A stretch of 64,000 bases of DNA from Methylobacteriaceae bacterium. Lineage in GTDB: Bacteria > Pseudomonadota > Alphaproteobacteria > Rhizobiales > Beijerinckiaceae. The stretch covers positions 361,001 through 425,000 of the forward strand of contig JACKJC010000001.1 in assembly GCA_020638195.1 (NCBI GenBank), given 5' to 3'. Below, piece after piece: positions 54,359 to 62,879 of the stretch. The notes below the pieces were generated by a model. That model worked only from the letters and a program-made list of their open reading frames with translations, made no database searches and had not been told where the DNA came from. Numbering within the stretch: position 1 is the stretch's first letter; each line of letters starts with the position of its first letter. The position numbers were made by a program, and so were the translations under genes.

Positions 54359-55767
54359 CCTACGATCTCATCGTCATCGGCGCCGGCCCCGGCGGTTATG
54401 TCTGCGCCATTCGCGCGGCGCAGCTCGGCATGAAGGTCGCCATCGTCGAGAAGCGCAAGACGCTCGGCGGCACCTGCCTGAACATCGGCTGCATTCCCTC
54501 GAAGGCGCTGCTGCACGCCTCCGAAATGTTCGAGGAAGCTGCACATGACTTCCCCGCGCTCGGCGTGATCGTCGGCAAGCCGAAGCTCGATCTCGCGGCG
54601 ATGATGAAACACAAGGCCGATACGGTCGCCGCCAACGTCAACGGCGTCGCCTTCCTCATGAAGAAGAACAAGGTGACCGTGCTGGCAGGCGCAGGCCGCA
54701 TCGCTGGCCCCGGCAAGGTGGAAGTGAAAGCCGAGGACGGCTCGGTTTCGACCCACGAGACGAAGAACATCGTCATCGCCACCGGCTCCGACGTCGCCGT
54801 GCTGCGCGACAAGAATGGCGCGCCGATTCCGGTCGACGAGAAGGTCGTGATCTCCTCCACCGGCGCGCTCGAACTCGGTTCGGTTCCCAAGAAGCTCGTG
54901 GTCGTCGGCGCCGGCGTCATCGGCCTCGAACTCGGCTCCGTCTGGCGCCGCCTCGGCGCGGAAGTCACCGTCATCGAATATCTCGACCGCATCCTGCCCG
55001 GCATGGACGGCGAAGTGATCAAGCAGTTCCAGCGCATGCTCGAAAAGCAGGGATTTGTCTTCAAGCTCGCGAGCAAGGTCACCGAAGTGACGGTGAAGGG
55101 GTCCTCCGCCAAGGTGACCTTCGAGCCCGTCGCCGGCGGCGATGCGCAGACGATCGACGCCGACCGCGTTCTGATCGCCACGGGCCGCACGCCCTACACC
55201 GAAGGCCTCGGCCTCGAGGAAGCCGGCGTCGCCATGGAGCGCGGCCGTGTCGTTATCGACGATCATTTCGCCTCGAGTGTCGCCGGAATCTACGCCATCG
55301 GCGACGTCGTGCGCGGCCCGATGCTCGCCCACAAGGCCGAGGACGAGGGCATTGCAGTCGCCGAAATCCTCGCCGGCCAGCACGGCCACGTGAATTACGA
55401 AGTCATCCCCGGCGTCGTCTACACGAGCCCGGAGATCGCGACCGTCGGCGCGACGGAAGAAGCGCTCAAGGAAAAGGGTATCGCCTACAAGGTCGGCAAG
55501 TTCCCGCTCACAGCCAATGGCCGCGCGCGCGCCATGCGCAAGGCCGACGGCTTCGTGAAGATCCTCGCCGACGCGGCCACCGACCGTGTGCTCGGCGCTC
55601 ATATCGTCGGCTTCGGCGCGGGCGAACTGATCGCGGAAGCCTGCGTGCTCATGGAGTTCGGCGGCTCGGCCGAGGACCTCGCCCGCACCTGCCACGCGCA
55701 TCCGACCGTCTCGGAAGCCGTCAAGGAAGCCGCGCTGGCGGTCGACAAGCGCGCCATACACGTCTGA
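54355..55767 (+). CDS. lpdA: Dihydrolipoyl dehydrogenase (E3)
   Basis: A 470-residue FAD/NAD disulfide oxidoreductase. It shows VIGAGPGGYVCAIRAAQLG, redox-active disulfide GGTCLNIGCIPSK, the NAD loop VVVGAGVIGLELGSVWRRLG and a C-terminal HAHPTVSEAVKEAAL with the catalytic His. It reoxidises the dihydrolipoyl arm of SucB and is usually the last gene of the sucAB operon. ATG at 54355 (MTYDLIVIGAG) is preferred; the frame is open to 54307. Its start overlaps the stop of the orphan gene. A strong 11-bp stem follows the stop. Confidence 0.98.
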   Translation: MTYDLIVIGAGPGGYVCAIRAAQLGMKVAIVEKRKTLGGTCLNIGCIPSKALLHASEMFEEAAHDFPALGVIVGKPKLDLAAMMKHKADTVAANVNGVAFLMKKNKVTVLAGAGRIAGPGKVEVKAEDGSVSTHETKNIVIATGSDVAVLRDKNGAPIPVDEKVVISSTGALELGSVPKKLVVVGAGVIGLELGSVWRRLGAEVTVIEYLDRILPGMDGEVIKQFQRMLEKQGFVFKLASKVTEVTVKGSSAKVTFEPVAGGDAQTIDADRVLIATGRTPYTEGLGLEEAGVAMERGRVVIDDHFASSVAGIYAIGDVVRGPMLAHKAEDEGIAVAEILAGQHGHVNYEVIPGVVYTSPEIATVGATEEALKEKGIAYKVGKFPLTANGRARAMRKADGFVKILADAATDRVLGAHIVGFGAGELIAEACVLMEFGGSAEDLARTCHAHPTVSEAVKEAALAVDKRAIHV

Positions 55768-55772
55768 CGGCT

Positions 55773-55798
55773 TGCGACGCGGCCCGTGCCGCGTCGCA
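55773..55798 (+). terminator. Stable hairpin after lpd
   Basis: Perfect 11-bp stem (TGCGACGCGGC, 55773-55783; GCCGCGTCGCA, 55788-55798) with a CCGT loop, starting 6 bases after the lpd stop. There is no T-run, so it may act as an mRNA 3' end rather than a strict intrinsic terminator. Confidence 0.6.
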
Positions 55799-55847
55799 CC
55801 GCGCATAAATCTGCCGCCTTTAAGCTGGAGTTTCAGACTTCCATGCG

Positions 55848-56423
55848 ATGAAGGCGCACATGCAGACCCGATTGACCCGTTTTCTCTGGACGGTCCTGGC
55901 CGCGATCTTCCTGATCGAGGCCTGGCTCTGGGATGTGCTCGGCGACCTCGTGGCGAGGTTCGTCGCCGCGCTCCCGATCGCCGCGCTCCGGCGACGTCTG
56001 CAGCATCTCATCGACACGCTGCCCCCGGCCTTCGCGCTCGCGCTGTTCATTGTTCCCATCCTCGTCGTCCTGCCCTTCAAGATCGCGGGACTTGCCCTCA
56101 TCGCAGGCGGCCGCGTGGTCGCTGGCGGTTGCGTCTTTCTGGCGGCCAAGACCGTCGGCCTCGGCGTGACCGCCTTCATCTTCGACGTCTGCCATGCCCG
56201 CCTGATGACGCTTCCGTGGTTCGCGCGCTTCTTCGCGCTCGTCATCGCTTTCCGCGACTGGGCGCATACCAAGATCGATCCGTACAAGGCGGCCATTCGG
56301 GCGCGCATCGCGCAACTCCGGGAGAACCTGCGCGCCAGGTTCGCCAACGAAGCGCCTGCTCTCACGCGCAAACTGACGGCCCTGCGCGCCCGCATGCATG
56401 CGCGCGGCCGCGAAACGCCCTGA
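55848..56423 (+). CDS. Small inner-membrane protein of unknown function
   Basis: A 191-residue protein with a hydrophobic N-terminal segment (FLWTVLAAIFLIEAWLWDVLG) and two further membrane segments near 58-80 and 85-110 (FALALFIVPILVVLPF ... GGCVFLAAKTVGLGVTAF). A cytoplasmic-looking Arg-rich tail ends ARMHARGRETP. Proteins of this type are conserved in Hyphomicrobiales without an assigned function. The DMT gene ends 3 bp away on the other strand. An internal Met at residue 5 is an alternative start. Confidence 0.75.
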   Translation: MKAHMQTRLTRFLWTVLAAIFLIEAWLWDVLGDLVARFVAALPIAALRRRLQHLIDTLPPAFALALFIVPILVVLPFKIAGLALIAGGRVVAGGCVFLAAKTVGLGVTAFIFDVCHARLMTLPWFARFFALVIAFRDWAHTKIDPYKAAIRARIAQLRENLRARFANEAPALTRKLTALRARMHARGRETP

Positions 56424-56426
56424 TCC

Positions 56427-57299
56427 CTATTTTGCGCGCGCCGCGAGCGCAACGCCGCACGCGGTCAGCGCCATGCCGACGATCTGGACCATCGTCAGGT
56501 TTTCCCCGAACAGGAAATGCGCTTGCAGCGCCGAGAGCGGCGGCACGAGAAAGATGAGCTGCGCCGAGCGCGAGACCTCGCCGCGCCGGATCAGCAGCAG
56601 CAGCAGCGCGATCGCGCCGATCGACAGCGCCAGCACCGACCAGGCCAGCACCACGAAAGCGGTCGGCGTCCACGCGATGCGGAATTCGCCGCCAAGCCAG
56701 ACCATGGGAATACCCGCCGCGAGCGCGCCGACATATTGCAGGGCCGCAACCGTCCGCAGATCGCCCGTGTGGATGAAGCGCTTCTGGTAGAAGGTGCCGG
56801 CCGTGACGCCGACCATGGCGATGAAGTTCACGCCGATCGGAACGAGCGCGGCATGCAGCTGCGCGGGATCGAGGCCGACGAGCTTTGGCGCGAGCACAAG
56901 ACAGATGCCGGCGAAGCCAATGACGACGCCGCCCCAGCGGGCGAGGCCGATCCGCTCGCCGACCAGCGCGGGCGCGAGAAAGGCGGTCATGATCGGCTGC
57001 AGCGCAGCCAGCAGCGCCGAGATCGAGGCAGGCACGCCGTGCTCGATCGCCCACCAGACGCCGCCGAGATAGATGGCGTGCAGTAGCACGCCCGAGACGA
57101 TGGCGTGCGTGGCTTCCATGACGCTGCGCGGCCATTGCGCGCGCGCGAACAGCGCGAACCCGCCGAGCGCCAGCCCCGCGCAGATGTAGCGCACACACAG
57201 GAAAGCCAGGGGATCGGCGAAATCGACTGTATAGCGGGCGACGATCCAGCCGGTCGACCAGATCAGGGGAAACAGGATCGGCGCGAGCCGGACGAGCAT
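56427..57299 (-). CDS. DMT-superfamily (EamA) transporter
   Basis: A 290-residue, ten-helix EamA transporter made of two related halves. Signatures include FPLIWSTGWIVARYTVDFADP and GLARWGGVVIGFAGICLVLAP at the end of the first half, and LIFLVPPLSALQAHFLFGE near the end. The substrate is unknown. The ATG at 57299 is used because GAGG lies 6 bases upstream; a TTG at 57311 would add four residues. Confidence 0.9.
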   Translation of the reverse strand: MLVRLAPILFPLIWSTGWIVARYTVDFADPLAFLCVRYICAGLALGGFALFARAQWPRSVMEATHAIVSGVLLHAIYLGGVWWAIEHGVPASISALLAALQPIMTAFLAPALVGERIGLARWGGVVIGFAGICLVLAPKLVGLDPAQLHAALVPIGVNFIAMVGVTAGTFYQKRFIHTGDLRTVAALQYVGALAAGIPMVWLGGEFRIAWTPTAFVVLAWSVLALSIGAIALLLLLIRRGEVSRSAQLIFLVPPLSALQAHFLFGENLTMVQIVGMALTACGVALAARAK

Positions 57300-57406
57300 T
57301 TGGGGCCTCAAGGCGAAATCGGACGCAATTGCGCCGAGGCGCCAATTTGCTGGCTGGCGCGTTACAAGAATGCGAGTCTTTCTAGCGGCTCAACGCGGAC
57401 ACACAA

Positions 57407-58273
57407 ATGCTCAGCTGGCTCTGGCGCATCGTCTACAGGTCCTGGATGCGGTTCTCCGACGATGACGGATGGGCGATCGCCAGTCACATCGCGCTGTCTG
57501 GCCTGACGTCGCTTTTTCCATTCCTCATTCTGGTCGGCGCGCTCGCGGGCTTCATCGGCACGCCCGATCTCGCGCAGCGCGCGACCAATCTCCTGTTCGA
57601 GAGCTGGCCGCCACAGGTCGCGGGGCCCATCGCGCGCGAGGTTGAAAACGTCCTCACACAACCACGCACCGGAGTCGCGACGTTGAGCGCGCTACTCGCG
57701 GTCTACTTCGCCTCCAGCGCCGTCGACGCCGTGCGCATCGGCCTCAACCGCGCCTATGACGAAACGGACGGCCGCGCCTGGTGGGTGCTGCGGCTGGAAA
57801 GCGTCCTGTTCGTGCTGCTGGGCGCCGTCGCATTGATGGGCTTCACCTTTCTTGTCGTGCTCGAACCGATCGTCTGGGCGGCCGCCGTGCGATTCCTGCC
57901 TCATCTCGCGGATTTGCAGGGCTTGTTCGACGCCGTCCGGCTCGCGACGATATCGCTGATTCTCGTCGCGACCCTCGTCTTCGCCCACAAGTTTCTGGCG
58001 GCCGGCAGGCGACGTCTCGCGCAGATCGCGCCTGGGGTCGCGCTGACGCTGCTGCTCTGGCTCGCATTCGGCGAGGGCTTCGGCTTCTACCTCGCGCGCT
58101 TTTCGCAGAATTACGTCACGACCTACGCCGGTCTCGCCTCGGTCATGATCGCGCTGGTTTTCCTCTATGTGCTCTCGGCCATCTTCATCTTCGGCGGCGA
58201 GGTGAACGCCTCGATATCGGCGACCAGGCAAAGAAAGACCGGCGCGCAGGAGGTCCCGCGCGCCGGCGATTGA
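57407..58273 (+). CDS. YihY/BrkB-family inner-membrane protein
   Basis: A 288-residue membrane protein of the YihY/BrkB family, historically mislabelled ribonuclease BN. About six hydrophobic segments are seen, with the family start GWAIASHIALSGLTSLFPFL and the C-terminal SVMIALVFLYVLSAIFIFGGE followed by VNASI. Function is unresolved. It converges with ccr (15 bp apart). Confidence 0.9.
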   Translation: MLSWLWRIVYRSWMRFSDDDGWAIASHIALSGLTSLFPFLILVGALAGFIGTPDLAQRATNLLFESWPPQVAGPIAREVENVLTQPRTGVATLSALLAVYFASSAVDAVRIGLNRAYDETDGRAWWVLRLESVLFVLLGAVALMGFTFLVVLEPIVWAAAVRFLPHLADLQGLFDAVRLATISLILVATLVFAHKFLAAGRRRLAQIAPGVALTLLLWLAFGEGFGFYLARFSQNYVTTYAGLASVMIALVFLYVLSAIFIFGGEVNASISATRQRKTGAQEVPRAGD

Positions 58274-58288
58274 ATTCGGTCTATGCGA

Positions 58289-59578
58289 TCAGGCGGACTT
58301 GCCGGCCTCGATCACATCCTCGACCGTGCGCAGGCCCGGCTTCGGCGAATTGACGAGCACCGCCATGTTGCCCGGCGCGTGCTGGTTCTTCCACATCTTC
58401 ATGTGCGCCAGCGGGATCTTGTCCCACGGGAACACTTCCGACATGCAGGGATCGACGCGGCGGTCGAGCACGAACTTGTTGGCAGCCGACGCCTGCTTCA
58501 GATGGGCGAAATGCGAGCCCTGGATGCGCTTCTGGCGCATCCACACGTAGCGGGCGTCGAAGGTCAGGTTGAAGCCCGTCGTGCCCGCGCAGAACACGAC
58601 CATGCCGCCGCGCTTCACCACGAGGCAGGACAGTGGGAAAGTCGATTCGCCGGGATGCTCGAAGACCGTGTCGACGTCCTTCTTGCCGGTAATGTCCCAG
58701 ATCGCCTTGCCGAAGCCGCGCGCCGCCTTGGTCCAGGCGTTGAACTCGGGCGAATTCACCTTGGGCAGCTGGCCCCAGCAGCCCTCGAAATCCTTGCGGT
58801 TGATGACGCCCTTCGCGCCCAGGCTCATGACGTAGTCGCGCTTGGATTCGTCCGAGATCACGCCAATGGCGTTGGCGCCGGCCGCCGCGATCAGCTGCAC
58901 GCCGAACACGCCGAGGCCGCCCGAGGCGCCCCACACGAGCACGTTGTCGCCGGGCTTCAGGCGGTGCGGCTCATGGCCGAACAACATGCGGTAGGCTGTC
59001 GCGAGCGTGAGCGTGTAGCAGGCGGCCTCTTCCCAGGTCAGGTGCTTGGGACGTTCCATCAGCTGGCGGTCCTGCACGCGGCAGAACTGCGCGAACGAGC
59101 CGTCCGGCGTCTCGTAGCCCCAGATGCGCTGCGAGGACGAGAACATCGGATCGCCGCCGTTGCACTCCTCGTCGTCGCCGTCGTCCTGGTTGCAATGGAT
59201 GACGACTTCGTCGCCGACCTTCCAGCGCTTCACCTTGGAGCCGACCGCCCAGACGATGCCAGAGGCGTCGGACCCGGCGATGTGGAAGGGCTGCTTGTGG
59301 CCGTCGAGCGGCGAAATCGGCTCGCCGAGCGCGGCCCAGACGCCGTTGTAGTTCACGCCGGCCGCCATCACGTAGACCAGCACGTCGTGGCTATCGAGCT
59401 GCCAGGTCGGCACGACCTCGAGCTGCATGGCCGTGTCCGGAGGACCATGGCGCTCCTTACGAATCGTCCAGGCGTGCATGTTCTTCGGCACATGGCCGAG
59501 CGGCGGGACTTCCCCGAGATCGTAGAGATCCTTCAGTTCGCCCTGGCCCTTGCCTTCGACAAGCTTGAGTCCGGTCAC
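58289..59578 (-). CDS. ccrA: Crotonyl-CoA carboxylase/reductase
   Basis: Key enzyme of the ethylmalonyl-CoA pathway: it reductively carboxylates crotonyl-CoA with NADPH and CO2 to ethylmalonyl-CoA. The 429-residue medium-chain reductase has the N-terminal DLYDLGEVPPLGHVPKNMHA, VMAAGVNYNGVWAALGEP, NQDDGDDEECNGGDPMFSSS and WGASGGLGVFGVQLIAAAGA for NADPH. HPGESTFPLSCLVVKRGG near residue 300 is also characteristic. The start is GTG at 59578. It is divergent from ecm with a 242-bp control region holding an operator-like dyad. Confidence 0.97.
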   Translation of the reverse strand: MTGLKLVEGKGQGELKDLYDLGEVPPLGHVPKNMHAWTIRKERHGPPDTAMQLEVVPTWQLDSHDVLVYVMAAGVNYNGVWAALGEPISPLDGHKQPFHIAGSDASGIVWAVGSKVKRWKVGDEVVIHCNQDDGDDEECNGGDPMFSSSQRIWGYETPDGSFAQFCRVQDRQLMERPKHLTWEEAACYTLTLATAYRMLFGHEPHRLKPGDNVLVWGASGGLGVFGVQLIAAAGANAIGVISDESKRDYVMSLGAKGVINRKDFEGCWGQLPKVNSPEFNAWTKAARGFGKAIWDITGKKDVDTVFEHPGESTFPLSCLVVKRGGMVVFCAGTTGFNLTFDARYVWMRQKRIQGSHFAHLKQASAANKFVLDRRVDPCMSEVFPWDKIPLAHMKMWKNQHAPGNMAVLVNSPKPGLRTVEDVIEAGKSA

Positions 59579-59630
59579 CTGCCTGCTCCCTCATCAGAAA
59601 CCCGTCGCGGGTTCGTCATCTTACCTAGTT

Positions 59631-59659
59631 CGCTGCATTGCACTATACAAATTGCAGCG
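59631..59659. promoter_or_regulatory. Operator-like dyad between ccr and ecm
   Basis: Inverted repeat CGCTGCA (59631-59637) and TGCAGCG (59653-59659), centred at 59645, nested with TTGC...GCAA and two ATTGCA direct repeats. It lies in the divergent promoter region of two ethylmalonyl-CoA pathway genes. In Methylorubrum the TetR-type CcrR and in Rhodobacter ScfR-type regulators control this pathway; which applies here is unknown. Confidence 0.5.
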
Positions 59660-59820
59660 CAAAGCAAGATGGTTCATTAGTAAACGGTATCGTTCGCCTT
59701 TTTATGAGGCGATTTCCGGTCCCTTTGCAATGCTGCCGGGCTTGGAGATTGGTCGACATCAGGCCAATTGCCAGCCACGCCGCCGAGCAGGTAGGGAAAC
59801 GCCACGGCTGAGAGGTTCAG

Positions 59821-61803
59821 ATGGTCGAGAACAGGTCCCACCGCGACAAGCCCTGGATTTTCCGCACCTATGCCGGCCATTCGACGGCCGCTGAATCCAA
59901 CAAGCTCTACAAGGGCAATCTGGCCAAGGGCCAGACGGGCCTGTCGATCGCATTCGACCTGCCAACCCAGACCGGCTACGACTCGGACCACCAGCTCGCG
60001 CGCGGCGAGGTCGGCAAGGTCGGCGTGCCCGTATCGCATCTCGGCGACATGCGCACCCTGTTCGACGGCATACCGATCGCGCAGATGAACACGTCCATGA
60101 CCATCAACGCCACCGCGCCCTGGTTGATGGCCCTCTACATCGCCGCCGCCGACGAGCAGGGCGCGCCGCGCACCGCGCTCCAGGGCACGACGCAGAACGA
60201 CATCATCAAGGAATATCTTTCGCGCGGCACCTATGTTTTCCCGCCAGCGCCCTCGCTGCGGCTGACCCGCGACATGATCCTGTTCACGACGGCGCAGGTT
60301 CCCAAGTGGAACCCGATGAACGTCTGCTCCTACCATTTGCAGGAAGCCGGCGCGACGCCGGTGCAGGAGCTCTCCTACGCGCTCGCGACCGCCGTCGCCG
60401 TGCTCGACACGGTGAAGGCGGCGGGCGTTTCCGAGAAGGAATTCGAGGACGTCGTCGGCCGCATCTCGTTCTTCGTCAACGCGGGCATGCGTTTCGTCAC
60501 CGAACTCTGCAAGATGCGCGCGTTCACGGAGCTCTGGGACGAGATCACGCGCGATCGCTACGGCGTGAAGAACGAAAAGATGCGCCGCTTCCGCTACGGC
60601 GTGCAGGTCAATTCGCTCGGCCTCACCGAGCAGCAGCCGGAAAACAACGTCTACCGCATCCTGCTCGAGACGCTCGCGGTCGTTCTCTCGAAGAACGCGC
60701 GCGCCCGCGCCGTGCAATTGCCCGCGTGGAACGAGGCGCTCGGCCTGCCGCGCCCCTTCGACCAGCAATGGTCGCTGCGCATGCAGCAGATTCTGGCCTA
60801 CGAGACCGACCTGCTTGAATATGCCGACATCTTCGACGGCTCGGCGGAAATCACCCGCAAGGTCGAGGAATTGAAGGCGGCTGCGCGTGAAGAGCTCGCG
60901 GCGATCGACGCGATGGGCGGCGCGGTCGCCGCCATCGACACCGGCTACATGAAATCGAAGCTGGTGGAATCCAACACGCGGCGGCTGGAAGCGATCGAAA
61001 AGGGCGAGCAGATCGTCGTCGGCGTCAACAGGTTCATCGAGACCGAGCCCTCGCCACTCACTGCTGGCGAAGGCGCGATCATGGTCGTGCCGGAGGGCGT
61101 CGAGGCGCGGCAGATAGAACGCCTCAAGGCCTGGCGCGAACAGCGCGATCAGAAGGCCGTCGACAAGGCGCTCGCCGATCTTCGATCCGCCGCTTCGGAA
61201 GGCCGCTCCGTCATGGAGCCCTCGATCGCCGCCGCCAAGGCCGGCGTGACGACCGGCGAATGGGGCGCGACCCTGCGTGAAATCTTCGGAGAATATCGCG
61301 CGCCGACCGGCGTCGGCCGCGCCGCACGCCAGACGTCGGGCGACATCTCCGCCGTGCGCGAAAATGTCGAGCGCGTGTCGCAGCAACTGGGGCGGCGCAT
61401 CAAGTTCCTTGTCGGCAAGCCCGGCCTCGACGGCCATTCCAATGGCGCCGAGCAGATTGCAGTGCGTGCACGCGATTGCGGCATGGAAGTCGTCTACGAG
61501 GGCATCCGCCTGACACCTGCCGAGATCGTCAACGCCGCGCTCGAAGAAGGCGTGCATTGCGTCGGCCTGTCGATCCTCTCCGGCTCGCACGTGCCGCTGG
61601 TGCGCGACATCATGGACCGCATGCGAGCAGAAGGCTTGGGAGACGTTCCCGTCGTCGTCGGCGGCATCATTCCGCCGGAAGACGAGAAGCTGCTGAAGGC
61701 CGCAGGCGTGACCGCCGTCTACACGCCCAAGGATTTCGACCTCAACGCCATCATGTCGGACATCGTCCGCATCGTCGGCGCAGGGCAGAACAAGGCGGCG
61801 TGA
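59821..61803 (+). CDS. ecm: Ethylmalonyl-CoA mutase (B12-dependent)
   Basis: A 660-residue adenosylcobalamin enzyme (also called MeaA) that converts (2R)-ethylmalonyl-CoA to methylsuccinyl-CoA. The N-terminal part (IFRTYAGHSTAAESNKLYKG; GLSIAFDLPTQTGYDSDHQL) is the mutase barrel. The C-terminal cobalamin domain carries the base-off signature KPGLDGHSNGAEQIA (D-x-H-x-x-G) and GLSILSGSHVPLV. Length and both domains in one chain separate it from split methylmalonyl-CoA mutases. It is divergent from ccr and followed by a palindromic repeat. Confidence 0.95.
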   Translation: MVENRSHRDKPWIFRTYAGHSTAAESNKLYKGNLAKGQTGLSIAFDLPTQTGYDSDHQLARGEVGKVGVPVSHLGDMRTLFDGIPIAQMNTSMTINATAPWLMALYIAAADEQGAPRTALQGTTQNDIIKEYLSRGTYVFPPAPSLRLTRDMILFTTAQVPKWNPMNVCSYHLQEAGATPVQELSYALATAVAVLDTVKAAGVSEKEFEDVVGRISFFVNAGMRFVTELCKMRAFTELWDEITRDRYGVKNEKMRRFRYGVQVNSLGLTEQQPENNVYRILLETLAVVLSKNARARAVQLPAWNEALGLPRPFDQQWSLRMQQILAYETDLLEYADIFDGSAEITRKVEELKAAAREELAAIDAMGGAVAAIDTGYMKSKLVESNTRRLEAIEKGEQIVVGVNRFIETEPSPLTAGEGAIMVVPEGVEARQIERLKAWREQRDQKAVDKALADLRSAASEGRSVMEPSIAAAKAGVTTGEWGATLREIFGEYRAPTGVGRAARQTSGDISAVRENVERVSQQLGRRIKFLVGKPGLDGHSNGAEQIAVRARDCGMEVVYEGIRLTPAEIVNAALEEGVHCVGLSILSGSHVPLVRDIMDRMRAEGLGDVPVVVGGIIPPEDEKLLKAAGVTAVYTPKDFDLNAIMSDIVRIVGAGQNKAA

Positions 61804-61805
61804 AG

Positions 61806-61870
61806 CTGGACCCCGAGCCTTCAGGCTCGAAAAAGCCGCAGAATGAAGCGAGTCTCCGGGCTCGCGATTC
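61806..61870. repeat. Palindromic intergenic repeat, family C, copy 2
   Basis: Shares the TGGACC-CGAGCC-TTC-GGCTCG core with 27238-27294. It has a 7-bp hairpin CGAGCCT / AGGCTCG (61814-61829) followed by AAAAA, and GCGAG...CTCGC further on. It overlaps the space right after ecm and could help end its transcript. Confidence 0.6.
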
Positions 61871-61950
61871 GATGGCGCATGGTTAGCGTTCCGTAAACTT
61901 CAGGCGCCTAGTCTCGCGCAACTTCAACGCAACTCTCTCATGGGTGGACG

Positions 61951-62823
61951 ATGGCGTCAGCCTGCACCAACGGCCTCGACACGGGCTTCATCGAACTCGG
62001 CTACGCCAAGGTGGCGGCGCTCGGCGTCGTTCAGGGCATCACCGAATTGCTGCCCATTTCCTCCACCGCGCATATGCGCATCGTGCCCGCGCTGCTCGGC
62101 TGGCGCGATCCAGGCTCCGCATTTTCCGCCGCCATGCAGGCGGCCGCGCTCGTCGCCGTCATCACCTACTTCTGGAGCGACGTGCGCGGCATGGTGTTCG
62201 GCTCGATCGGCGCGGTGATCCGACGCGATTTCCGCGACTGGAATTTTCGCTTCGCCATGTGGATCGTGCTGGCGAGCCTGCCGATCGTCATCTCCGGCCT
62301 TCTCATGTCGCCGCTGCTCAACGCCTGCAACACGCCGCTGCGCAGCCTGCCTGTCATCGGCATTTCCATGATCACGCTGGCGATCATTCTCGCTATCGCG
62401 GAAATCTACTGCGATCATTCGCGCAAATTCGATCAGATCACGCTCAAGGATGCGATGATCGTCGGCATCGCGCAATGCGGCGCGCTCATTCCCGGCGTGT
62501 CGCGCTCCGGCTCGACCCTGACTGCGGCCCTTTTCCGCGATCTCAACCGCGAGGATGCCGCGCGCTTCTCCTTCCTGCTCGGCCTGCCAGCCATCGCCGG
62601 CGCGGGACTTAAAGAATTCCATGAACTCTACAAGGCGCATCTCGACCTGCACGGCTGGTCGATTCTCGCGGTCGGCCTGATCGTCGCATCGATCTCGGCC
62701 TTCGCCGCGATCTGGGGGCTGCTGCGCATCCTCGAGAAATTCTCCGCCTGGCCATTCGTCATCTATCGCGCACTGATCGGCGTGTTCCTGCTGGTCGGCG
62801 CCTATGTCGGCTTCCTGCACTGA
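61951..62823 (+). CDS. uppP: Undecaprenyl-diphosphate phosphatase UppP (BacA)
   Basis: A 290-residue polytopic membrane enzyme that recycles undecaprenyl pyrophosphate for peptidoglycan and polysaccharide synthesis. It has the two catalytic motifs: GVVQGITELLPISSTAHMRI near residue 30 and GALIPGVSRSGSTLTAALFR near residue 180. About eight membrane segments are present. A bidirectional terminator separates it from the convergent clpB. Confidence 0.95.
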   Translation: MASACTNGLDTGFIELGYAKVAALGVVQGITELLPISSTAHMRIVPALLGWRDPGSAFSAAMQAAALVAVITYFWSDVRGMVFGSIGAVIRRDFRDWNFRFAMWIVLASLPIVISGLLMSPLLNACNTPLRSLPVIGISMITLAIILAIAEIYCDHSRKFDQITLKDAMIVGIAQCGALIPGVSRSGSTLTAALFRDLNREDAARFSFLLGLPAIAGAGLKEFHELYKAHLDLHGWSILAVGLIVASISAFAAIWGLLRILEKFSAWPFVIYRALIGVFLLVGAYVGFLH

Positions 62824-62847
62824 CTCGAAGCCGCGAACCTCGACGAG

Positions 62848-62876
62848 AAAGGGCGGCCCGAAAGCCGCCCTTTTCA
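62848..62876. terminator. Bidirectional terminator between uppP and clpB
   Basis: Perfect 10-bp stem (AAAGGGCGGC, 62848-62857; GCCGCCCTTT, 62864-62873) with a CCGAAA loop and flanking A and T runs. Confidence 0.9.
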
Positions 62877-62879
62877 TTT

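Noticed and set aside
59638..59662. ScfR/PccR-type TTTGCAAA-N4-TTTGCAAA site in the ccr-ecm gap
   Set aside because: Two ATTGCA units exist but neither is a full TTTGCAAA and their 14-base period does not match the 12-base one of the motif as I recall it.
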